Of a DNA stretch of 64,000 bases, positions 7,999 through 19,900 are shown in pieces. This DNA is from Larkinella insperata (GTDB lineage Bacteria > Bacteroidota > Bacteroidia > Cytophagales > Spirosomataceae). The stretch is taken from the NCBI RefSeq assembly GCF_026248825.1, contig NZ_CP110973.1, positions 1 through 64,000 on the forward strand, read 5' to 3'. The stretch's first letter is position 1. Each line of letters begins with the position of its first letter. A model generated the notes under the pieces. It was given only the letters and a program-made list of their open reading frames with translations, ran no database searches and was not told the DNA's origin. Position numbers and translations under genes: made by a program.

Positions 7999-10900
7999 AC
8001 CGTGAAGCTGATGCTCAGCGGCACGCCCGCCGTACCGCCACCGCCCGAAGCGGTGTAAGGTGTGCCCGTCAACGTGTAGCTGCCCGTCGCTGGCGTCCAG
8101 TTGTTGTAGTTGCCGTTGCTGTCCCCAAACAAGGCATACGGTGCCCCGTTGTCGGTCTGCGTGCGGTTCTGCTTGCCACCCAGTACCATGCGCACCGAGC
8201 CCACCGTGACCGGGTTGGTATTAGCCCGGATGTTGATGCTCTTCGAGGCCAGCGTGGCTAAATTAATCTGCTCGCCCGGCGTGAGCACCCGAATCTCCTG
8301 GTCGCTGGTGGCATTGATCAAACTGAAGCTGATGACGGCCTGCTGGGGAGCCGGAGCCGCGCTCACTGTCACACTGACGAGCTCCTGGGCCGACAGGGCG
8401 GGCGAGCCGTTGTCAGTCACCGTCACCGTCAGACTAACCGTACCGGTTGTTGTGGGCGTCCAGCTAAAAGCGCCCGTGCTGGCGTTGATGCTCGCTCCCG
8501 AAGCACCGCTCACACTGTAAGTAAGTGTTTGGGCGGGCGTATCGCTGTCAGTAGCCTGGGCGGTGAAGGTCAGGGCCTGACCCACCGTGGCGGTTTTGCT
8601 GCCAATAGCCGTCAACACCGGCGCCGTGTTAGCGGGCGAAATAGCAATGACAAAACTGTCGCTAACGGTTCCGCCCTTGCCATCGTTTGCTGTCACTTTC
8701 ACGGTTAGGCTGGCCGGATTATTGCTGGTCGGCGTGCCGCTGAAGGTCCGGGTGTTGGCGTTAAAGCTCAACCAGGCCGGCAGGGCCGAGTTGTTTTCCA
8801 GCGTCGCGCTGTACGATAGCGCATCACCATCCGGATCCGTGAAGCTACCGCTACCAAACTGGAAGCTGAAAGCCGTGCCCACTTTTGCGTTCTGATCGGG
8901 CAGCGCATTGGCCACCACCGGCGACTGATTCGTCGGCGTTGCCGCGTTAACGGCCACACTGATGATCTCCTGCGCCGACAGCGCTGGTGAGCCGTTGTCG
9001 GTTACTTTGACCGTCAGGCTGAAGGTGCCCGTCGACGTGGGTGTCCAGCTAAAGGCCCCCGTGCTGGCGTTGATGCTGGCCGAAGCCGGACCACTCACAC
9101 TGTAAGTCAGCGTTTGAGCGGGCGTATCGGCATCGGTGGCCTGGGCCGTAAAGCTCAGCGTCTGCCCCAGCGTCACAATCTTGTTGCCAATCGAAGCCAG
9201 TACCGGCGCGGTGTTCGTAGCCTGAGGAGTTGTGATGCTGATCACAAAACTGTCGCTGACGGTTCCGCCCTTGCCATCAGTCGCCGTCACTTTCACACTA
9301 ACGCTAGCAGGATTATTGCTGGTCGGCGTGCCGCTGAAGGTGCGGGTGCTGGCGTTGAAACTTAACCAACTTGGCAGGGCCGCGTTGTTCTCTAGCGTGG
9401 CCGTGTACGACAAGGCATCGTTATCCGGATCGGTGAAGCTATTAGCGGCAAATTGGTAGCTGAAAGCCGTGCCCACCGTCGCATTCTGATCGGGCAGGGC
9501 ATTGGCCACTACTGGTGGCTGGTTCGCCGGTGCCGTTGCATTAACAGTGACACTAACAACTTCCTGAGCCGACAGCGCCGGTGAACCGTTATCGGTTACT
9601 TTGACGGTCAGGCTGTAGGTACCGGTGGTCGTAGGCGTCCAGCTAAAAGCGCCCGTGCTGGCGTTGATGCTCGCTCCCGAAGCACCGCTCACACTGTAAG
9701 TAAGTGTTTGTACGGGCACATCGCTGTCGGTGGCCTGGGCCGTAAAGCTGATCGTTTGACCGGCCGTGGCGGTTTTGCTGCCAATCGCCGTGAGTACGGG
9801 AGCCGTATTCGTTGCTTGCGTTGTCCCGATGCTGATCACAAAACTATCGCTGACGCTTCCTCCTCTACCATCGTTCGCCGTCACTTTCACACTAACGTTG
9901 GCTGGGTTGTTACTGGTCGGCGTACCGCTAAACGTCCGGGTGCTGGCATTAAAGCTTAACCAAGTCGGTAGGGCCGAATTGTTTTCCAGCGTCGCCGTAT
10001 AGGTTAACGCATCACCGTCGGCATCGCTAAACGCCGTGGTAGCAAACTGGAAGCTGAAAGCTGTGCCTACCGTCGCATTCTGATCGGGCAAGGCGTTCGC
10101 CACCAGCGGTGATTGGTTCGCCGGTGCCGTTACGGCAATGATTTCAATGGCATTGACTTTGGGACTCTGGCTGCTTCCGGCACTGAAGGCAATATCCAGA
10201 TTACCGTCCGTCACGTTCACCCCGATGGTTTCCTGCACGGCTTTGAGCGTTCCGCCCGCCTTTTGAGCAATGTCAAACTCGGTCAGTCGGCGCACCCCTT
10301 CGGCATCGACGTTGAACTTACGGGTCGTTGTGCCGTTGATGACACCGGAGAAGGTTTCGGCAAAGTGCAGAATCACGTTGTAGTAGCCGTTTGTAACCGG
10401 TACACTGTAGCTGAAAGCTCCGTAGCGATCGGTTTGATACAGGGCATCATCTTCGGTGTTGTCAACCGGTGCGTTGCCAATCGTGCTGGTACTGCCGCCG
10501 GTGAAGTACGTATCGGCCACAAACGGCCGTCCGTCCAGCGCCGTATAGGCCACTCCACCCGCATTAATCCGCGTTCCGGCGGGGTAAGGCAGGGGATTGA
10601 CCGTTACATTGATCACCTCTTGAGTGAACTGAACCGGCGAACCGTTATCGGTCACTTTGATGGTCAAACTGCTCGTGCCCGTGGTCGTCGGTGTCCAGGT
10701 GAAAGCGCCGGTGGTCGCGTTGATGCTGGCCGAAGCCGGACCACTCACGCTGTAAGTGAGCGTTTGGGCGGGCACATCGCTGTCGGTGGCCTGGGCCGTA
10801 AAGCTGATCGTTTGACCAACAATAACGGTTTTGCTGCCAATGGCCGTCAACACCGGTGCGCTGTTCGCGGGCGTCACGATGGTAATTACAAAGCTGTCAC

Positions 10901-13900
10901 TCACCGTACCTCCTTTGCCATCGTTCGCCGTGACCTTTACCGTCAGGCTGGCAGGAGTACCACTGGTCGGCGTGCCACTGAAGGTCCGGGTGGTGGCATT
11001 GAAGGTCAACCAGGCGGGCAGCGCGGAGTTGTTCTCTAAACTCGCCGTGTACGTCAGCACATCGCCGTCAGCATCCGTGAAGCTGCCAATGCCAAACTGG
11101 TAGTTAAAGGCGGTTCCTAGCGTAGCGCTCTGATCCGGCAGCGCAATGGCCACTGCTGGCAACTGGTTCGGGGGAGCCGTAGCCGCAACGATCTCAATAG
11201 CATTCACTTTCGGACTTTGACTGCTTCCCGCACTAAACGCCAGATTCAGCGTACCGTCCTTCACGTACACCCCAAGCGTCTCCTGCACGGCTTTAAGCGT
11301 ACCGCCCGCTTTCTGAGCAATGTCAAACTCGGTCAACCGACGCACGCCCTCGGCATCAATATTGAATTTGCGGGTCGTTGTACCGTTGATAACCCCCGAG
11401 AAAGTTTCGGCAAAGTGCAGCGTGACGTTGTAATAGCCATTGGTTACCGGTACATCGTAGGTGAAAGCTCCGTATCGATCGGTCTGGTAGAGTGCATCAT
11501 CTTCGGTGTTGTCAACCGGTGCGTTGCCAATTGTGCTGGTACTACCTCCGCTGAAGTACGTATCGGCCACAAAGGGTCGGCCATCGAGGGCTGTGTAAGC
11601 GACTCCGCCGGCGTTAATCCGGGTTCCAGCCGCAAACGGCGGTTGAATCACTGTCACACTGATGACTTCCTGCGCTGACAAAACCGGCGTCCCACTATCG
11701 GTTACCTTAATGGTCAGGCTGGTTGTGCCCGTCGCGGTGGGCTTCCAAGAGAAAGCGCCCGTGCTGGCGTTGATGCTGGCCGAAGCCGGACCCGACATGC
11801 TGTAGGTCAGCGTCTGAGCGGGCGAATCTGGATCGGCGGCCTGAGCCGTAAACGTCAGCGTCTGGCCCAGCGTCACGGTCTGACTGCCAATAGCCGTCAG
11901 CACCGGGGCCAGGTTGGGCGGGGGCGTACCGGCCACCACCTCAATGGCGTTGACCTTGGCACTCTGCGAAGACCCCTGGCTGAAGCTCAGGTTCAGGGTG
12001 CCATCCGTCACGTATACCCCGATGATTTCCTGCACGGCTTTCAGGGTACCACCTGCTTTCTGAGCAATGTCGTATTCACTTAACCGGCGCACGCCTTCGG
12101 CATCGACATTGAATTTGCGGGTGGTCGTGCCGTTGATAACCCCCGAGAAGGTTTCGGCAAAGTGCAGCGTGACATTATAATACCCATTGCTCACCGGCAA
12201 ATCGTAGCTAAAATCACCGTAGCGTTCGGTTCGGTAGAGCGCATCGTCTTCGGTATTATCAATCGGCACATTGCCGGCGTTGCTGGTGCCGCCCCCATTG
12301 AAGTAGGTATCAGCCACAAACGGCCGGCCATCCACCGTCGTATAGGCAATTCCACCCGCATTGATCCGGGTACCCGGTTTGAACGGTGCTGGACTAACCG
12401 TTACCGTAATAACCTCCTGAGCCGATAAAGCCGGCGTACCATTATCCGTTACCTTGATGGTCAGACTGTACGTGCCGGTGGCCGTGGGTGTCCAGGTGAA
12501 AGCGCCCGTGCTGGCGTTGATGCTGGCCGAAACCGGGCCCGTTACGCTGTAGATCAGCGTCTGGGCTGGTGTGTTTGCATCAGTGGCCTTGGCGGTGAAG
12601 GTCAGCGCCTGGCCTGCGGTGGCGGTTTTGCTGCCAATGGCCGTCAATACCGGAGCGGTATTGATCGTATTAACGCCGGTTCCGTTGAGCACAATCGCCG
12701 TACTGCCACCGGCCCCGGAGTGGGTAATGGTCACGGTCGCGGTTTTGTCACCGACCGACACTGGTTTGAACTTCACATTAACCGCAATGCTCTTGCCAAC
12801 GGGCAGCACAAAAGGCAGCGTATACGGAGCCTGAACCGTGAATTCACTGCTGCCCGAAAGCACAATGGCCGAAATCACGAGTGCTTGGTTCCCAGTCGTA
12901 TTCGATACGGTAATCGTGGTATCTTTGGTCGTATTGGGCAGCGCATACCCAACCGTCACGCTCGAAGGTGCCGTGAAGGCACTTTGCGCCAACGGGGTTC
13001 CGGTTGGCGTGGTCGGTGCTGTTTTATAGAACATCTCCTGCGAAGACAGTACCGGAGAACCACCCTGCGCGCCCGAACCGGCGGCCGTGTAGATGGTACC
13101 GTTGGCGACAATGGCCTGCGTAGCGTGCCGTCCCTGTTGCAGGTTGGCAAATCTCCGCCAGGTACCGGTCGTCACGTTGAGGGCTTCCGTTTCGTTGTGT
13201 GCCGCGGGCTGGGGACTTTCTCCCCCGATAATCACCAGTTCATTGTCCAGGGCCACGGCACTCGCACCGGCGCGCTGGGTCGGAATTGGATCCGTCATGG
13301 TCGACCACTGCCCCGTCGCAAAATCATACACATCCACTTCCGGCACCGTCAGCATGAACGTCTGGTTGGTATTGGCGGAGGAACGTCTCCCCCCGGCGGC
13401 ATACAGTTTGGTTCCGATCACAACGGCCTGGAAGTGATCACGGGTATGCGGAGCATCCGGCATCGTTTTCCAAACGCCCGTGGCTGGGTCAAATTCGTCA
13501 AACCAGGCGACGTAACCGTTGTTGTGGCCTTTCGTATTTCCACCGACGAGGTAAATTTTGTTGTTATAAACCACCGCGCCCGCCGTTCCCCGACGCCGGT
13601 TTTCCGGTATCGCCGGGCCCTGAATCCATTTATCGGCTTTCGGATCGTAGATGTAAACGTTCGGAATGGTGGGTTCGGCGGGATAATTGTCGGTCAATGC
13701 ACCCACGGCATAAACCAGCCCTTCCATCGTAACGGCCTGGAAGTGGTGCATGTTTAACGGCGTTTCGGCGGCATTCACCCAGCTCTTAGCCACCGGATCG
13801 TACACCTGCACGGGTTTGATGCCGCGCCCCCCCATCAGGTAAAACTTGTCACCCGCCTGTACGTAGGCACCTTCCTGCCGGGCCGTCGGGGCACCGGAAG

Positions 13901-16900
13901 TCGGCGTAATGGTTTGCCAGGTACCCACAAAAACCGGCGTGGTGATGGTAATCACGAAGCTGTCGCTAACGCTGCCCTCCTTGTCGTCCGAGGCCGTTAC
14001 TTTCACGGTCAAGCTGGCCGGACTGCCAACGGGCGGTACCCCGCTGAACGTCCGGGTAGTGGCGTTGAAGCTCAACCAACTCGGTAAGGCCGAATTATCG
14101 CCCAAGGTTGCCGTGTACAGCAAGATATCGCCGTCAGCATCCGTGAAGCTGTTCTCCGCAAATTGGTACGTAAAACTGCTGCCGACGTTGGCGTTCTGAT
14201 CCGGCAACGCATTGGCGAGAACCGGTAGCTTATTCGGTGGAGCCGTAGCGGCCACAATCTCAATGGCGTTGACTTTCGGATTCTGGCCCGATCCCTGGCT
14301 GAAGACCAGGTTCAGCGTACCATCCGTGACAAAGCCGCCGATGGTTTCCTGGACAGCCTTCAGGGTGCCCCCCGCCTTTTGAGCAATGTCATAGTTGGTC
14401 AGTTTCCGCCGGCCTTCCAGGTCCACGTTAAACGTACGGCTTACCGTACCGTTGATGACACCCGAGTAGGTTTCGGCAAAGTGCAGGATCACGTTATAAT
14501 ACCCGTTCGTAACCGGTACATCGTAGCTGAAGTTACCGTACCGGTCGGTCCGATACAGGGCATCGTCTTCGGTGTTGTCGATCGATACGTTGCCGGAATT
14601 GCTCGTACCGCCCCCTGTGAAGTACGTATCGGCCACAAAGGGTCGCCCGTCAATCATGGTATAGGCCGGGCCGCCGGCATTAATCCGCGTGCCAGCCGCA
14701 AACGGGGGCTGGATGACCGTCACGCTGACGACTTCCTGGGCCGATAACGCCGGTGAACCATTGTCTGTCACTTTTACCGTCAAACTGAACGTTCCGGTAG
14801 TGGTCGGCTTCCAGGTGAAGGCTCCGGTGCTGGCGTTGATGCTGGCCGAAGCCGGACCCGACACGCTGTAGGTCAGCGTCTGGGCGGGTGAATCGCCATC
14901 GGTGGCCTGAGCCGTAAAGCTCAGGGGCTGACCGACACTTACTGTCTGGCTGCCAATGGTCGTCAGGATCGGCGCCTGGTTGGGGGGCGGGGTTCCAGCC
15001 ACAATCTCAATGGCGTTGACCTTGGCACTCTGCGAAGACCCCTGGCTGAAGACCAAGTTCAGGGTGCCGTCACTGACGGACACGCCAATGGTTTCCTGAA
15101 CGGCTTTCAGAGTCCCCCCCGCTTTCTGAGCAATGTTATATTCGGTCAGTCGGCGAACGCCTTCGGCATCCAGGTTGAATTTGCGAGTCGTCGTACCGTC
15201 AATCACTTTGGAGTAGGTTTCGGCAAAGTGCAGCGTGACGTTGTAATAGCCGTTGGTTACCGGCACGTCATAACTGAAGGCCCCGTATCGTTCGGTTTGA
15301 TACAGCGCATCGTCTTCGGTATTGTCAATCGGCACATTACCCACGCCTGTGGTGCTGCCCCCTGTGAAGTAGGTATCGGCACTGAACGGTCGGCCGTCCG
15401 TCGCCGTGTATGTTGGTCCACCGGCATTGATCCGCGTACCAGCGGCAAACGGCGGTTGAACAACGGTGACCGTAAAAACCTTCTGATCGGACAATACAGG
15501 CGTACCGTTGTCGGTTACTTTGATGGTAAAACTAGTCGTGCCCGTTGCCGTCGGTTTCCAGCTAAAGGCGCCCGTGCTGGCATTGATGCTGGCCGAAGCC
15601 GGACCCGTCAGGCTGTACGTCAGCGACTGATCGGCGTCGGCATCGGTGGCCTCGACCGTAAATGTTAAACTCTGACCCAGCGTCACGGTCTGGCTGCTGA
15701 TGGAAGCCAGCACCGGTGCATGATTGGGAGGTGAGGTGCCGGCCAAAATCTCGATGGCATTGACCTTGGGATTCTGGGAACTGCCCTGCGTAAAGGACAG
15801 GTTCAAAGTACCGTCGGTCACATTGACACCAATGGTCTTGCGGACGGCTTTCATCGTCCCCCCCGCTTCCTGAGCAATGTTGTATTCGGTCAACCGGCGC
15901 ACGCCCTCGGCATCCACGTTGAACTTACGGGTGGTCGTACCGTTGATAACGCCCGAGAAGGTCTCGGCAAAATGCAGCGTGACGTTGTAGTAGCCGTTAT
16001 TCACCGGCACATTGTAACTGAAGTTGCCGTAGCGCTCGGTCTGATAGAGAGGATCATCGTCCGTGGCATCGATGGGTACTGCACCGGCGTTACTCGTTCC
16101 TCCCCCAGTGAAGTAAGTGTCAGCTACAAATTGGTTGCCGTCCAAGGTGGTGTAGATGGGTCCACCCGCATTGACCCGGATGCCCGGAACGTCCGGATTA
16201 ACCGTAATGGAGATGGTCTCCTGAGCCGACAGTACGGGCGTTCCGTTGTCCGTGACTTTGACGGTCAAATTAAAGATACCCGTAGTCGACGGCGTCCAGC
16301 TGAAGGCACCGGTGTTGGGGTTAATGGTTACCCCCGCCGGTCCTGAGACGCTGTAGGTAAGTGCCTGTGCGGGAACATCCGCATCCGTCGCCTGGGCCGT
16401 AAACGTCAGCGGCTTACCCACCGTAGCGTTTTTAGAGCCGATGGACGCCAGTACCGGCGCCAGATTGGATGGCGGAGCCTGGTCTATTACTGTAAAGCTG
16501 ATCGTGAGGGGCGTACCGGCCGTTCCGGATGCACTCGCACCGGTGTAGGGCGTGGAAGTTAGGTTGTAGTTACCAACTGCTGGTGTCCAACTATTAAAGT
16601 TTCCATTGATATCACCAAACAAGGCGTACGGCACCCCGTTGTCCGTTTGCGTTTTAGCCTGTTTGCCACTTAGAACCAGCTTGACCGAACCTACGGGGCT
16701 GGGGCTGGTATTGGCCCGAATGTTTAGGTTGCGCGTAGGCAGTGTGCTCAGGTTTAACTGCTCACCATTGGTAAGCACCTTGATTTCCTGCTCGGTGTCC
16801 GCGTTCATCAAACTGTAATTGACGACCTGCTGACCTCCGCCCGGGCTGTTAACAATTACAGAAAAAACTTTCTGATCCGACAAAGCCGGCGAACCGTTAT

Positions 16901-19900
16901 CGGTTACTTGAACGGTTAAGTTAAAGGTACCCGTTGAAGTGGGCGTCCAACTAAGTGCTCCAGTTGTTGGATTGATTGTGGCTGTAGCCTGACCCGAAAC
17001 GCTATACGTCAGAATCTGGGCAGGGTCATCACTGTCCGTTGACAGAACCGTTAGGTTCAGCGTTTGGCCTAGAGTTACTGTCTGGTTACTAATGGATGCC
17101 AGGATGGGGGCATGGTTGGGTGGTGGCGTGCCGGCTACGATCTCAATGGCATTGACCTTGGCACTCTGGGAACTGCCCTGCGTAAAGGACAGGTTCAAAG
17201 TACCGTCGGTCACATTGACACCAATGGTCTTGCGGACGGCTTTCATCGTCCCCCCCGCTTCCTGAGCAATGTTGTATTCGGTCAACCGGCGCACGCCCTC
17301 GGCATCCACGTTGAACTTACGGGTGGTCGTACCGTTGATAACGCCCGAGAAGGTCTCGGCAAAATGCAGCGTGACGTTGTAGTAGCCGTTGTTCACCGGC
17401 ACATTGTAACTGAAGTTGCCGTAGCGCTCGGTTTGATAGAGGGCATCATCGTCCGTGGCATCGATGGGTACTGCGCCGGCTTTGGCCGTAGTTCCTCCGC
17501 TAAAATAGGTATCAGCCACAAATTGATTGCCGTCCAAGGTGGTGTAGATGGGTCCACCCGCATTGACCCGGATGCCCGGAGCAGGACTAACTGTCACGGT
17601 AAAGACTTCCTCATCCGACAACACAGGTTTGCCGTTGTCCGTGACTTTGACCGTGAAACTATACGTGCCCGTCGTAGTTGGTATCCAGCTGAAAGCTCCC
17701 GTAGTAGGATTAATGGTGGCTCCTGCCGGTCCCGATACACTATAAGTAAGGGTTTGCGCCGGAACATCGCTGTCCGTCGCCTGGGCAGTAAACGCCAGTT
17801 CCAGACCAACGTTGGCCGTTGTACTCTCAATAGCCGTCAGAGCAGGCGCGATGTTGGTGGGTGCATCCTGCGTAACACGGATAAAGTCCCAGGTAGCCGT
17901 GAAGGGTGTAGAGCCTACGGAAGTGGAAATAATACCGACTGCCAGCGCGGGAGGCCCCTGAATGGCTTCCAGCAACGGCCCGCTAACCTGGATGGCCGGT
18001 CCCAGATTGGTAACCGGTCCATTGTCCTTGGAGTACTTTGGCTGAACCATACCCGTTACTGGGTTTACCGCCAAGAACAAGTCCATGGTAATGGAAGGCC
18101 GTCCGCCCGGCAGCGAATAGTTATGACTCGACACTACGCCGTTATTTTCGTACAGCACTTCAACGCCACCCGCTCCGCCGTCGGCGCCCAAGGTCACCCT
18201 CAGGTAATTGTCCTGATCACCCGTACCAATAAAGGTTCCCAATGACTGCCAGTATTGGGGAGTCTGATCATTGAAGTAGGGCCCTAACAACCGGGTTTGT
18301 ACCGTAAAGGCTCCTGTGCTGGTTGTTGTATTTACGCCAAACTGGAAGCCGTTCTCCTGGTTATTCTGTGTTCCGTGAGAATCGCCAGGGCTCGTATCTT
18401 CGACCGAAAACGCCCCCACAGCGCCACCGGCTATAAGATTTTTCGGATCAAACAGATCCTGGTAGTCAATACCCGGTTTCATCGGCAGCATCAAACCCGT
18501 AAAGCCAACGCCAAATAAGCCCGTACCCGGATCACCGTTAAAGAGTTCATACCGAATAGGCAGGTTGGTGGTTGTTCCGTTGCTTGGATCGAGAGCGAAA
18601 TAATCCACATCATCGTTCAGCCCATCGTTATCATCATCGGGGTCGTTCAAATCCGACAAAAAATCCCCGTCGGCATCGCTTGGTCTACTGGCTTTCGTAC
18701 AAGGGTTCGTTCCGTTGTCGATCTCATCGGCATTGCTGTAGCCGTCTCCGTCGTCATCAAAACTGGTGCTGTAAGCCGCCACACACTCACCCGAAGTATT
18801 CTCCGGTTCAAATACATAAATGTTGCTCTGTAGGTAACAGACAACCCAAACCGTACCCGGAAAAATGTCGTTGTCACCCTGAGCTACAATGTCCAGGGGC
18901 TGCGAGCCAAAGTTTGACGCAAAGGGTGGCTCCAGGTTACTCCTTTTGCTTCCCCTTGCATTCAGAACACCACTACCGTCCGCCGTCAGAGTAACGTTCT
19001 GAATGTTACCATCAAAAGACGCGATGAGCAGGTGACCTTTTAAGGTGCTGTTAAAAAGTGAAGACGTGTATTCGGTAATTCCGTTTGAGGAACTGTTGAA
19101 CGTCAGCAGAGCATTGTTGGTTTCACCCGGATTCTGAAAATCAGACTCAATGGGATTCGCCATGTTGACCGGCACCGGAGGCCAGTCGGCTGGAAGCGGG
19201 GTTGGGCCGGTTGTAGTGGTCCGCCACACCCCGAGACCATTGGCATGCGTATATAATCCTGCTCCGGCCGGATTGGCCCGAATTGGGTTGGGATGACCCG
19301 CATAGTACGACCCGGGAACATACGTATTGAGATCCCCTATGTAGTGAAAATGGTCAAGGTTGTTTACCTTCGGATCATGAGGACCTGCTTTGGTCGAACC
19401 GGGCTCACCCGGAACATAATTGTTTGTAACATTCGGCGTTCCTTCATTTTCCGGATGTCCTCCCCATCCGGGGTTAGCCCCGTTATCGGTTACGTACATC
19501 TTGCGGGATTTCGTAATGACTAGGTCATACGGATTCCGAAAACCGGACGCAAACACCTGCACCGGTCCGCCCGGTACGATCTTAGCCTGGTTCAAACCGT
19601 CATTCCCGCCGAAGGGGTCGTTGGCATCGGGGTTACCGGGGCGATCCGGGTCGTCAAGCGTAGGGATATCATACTTATATTTATTAGGGCCAGTTCCCTG
19701 CGTGGGCATGGCCTCGATGGCGGCCAGGTCAATCGACAGCACACAGGCGGTTAAAGCATACTCGGGCGTAAATGCAAAGTTGGTGGAAGGCGAACCGGCG
19801 TTCGTGATCCCCCCTACCGCGAGGTACATCATGTTACCATCGATCTGCATTCCATTCACCGAGTGGTTTTCTTCCGAACGGGGTAAGCCCCGAACTAAAT

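Noticed and set aside
10113..18245. Multiple plus-strand frames of 120-377 codons opposite the giant gene
   Set aside because: They recur with the module repeats and are antisense shadows of repeated domains.
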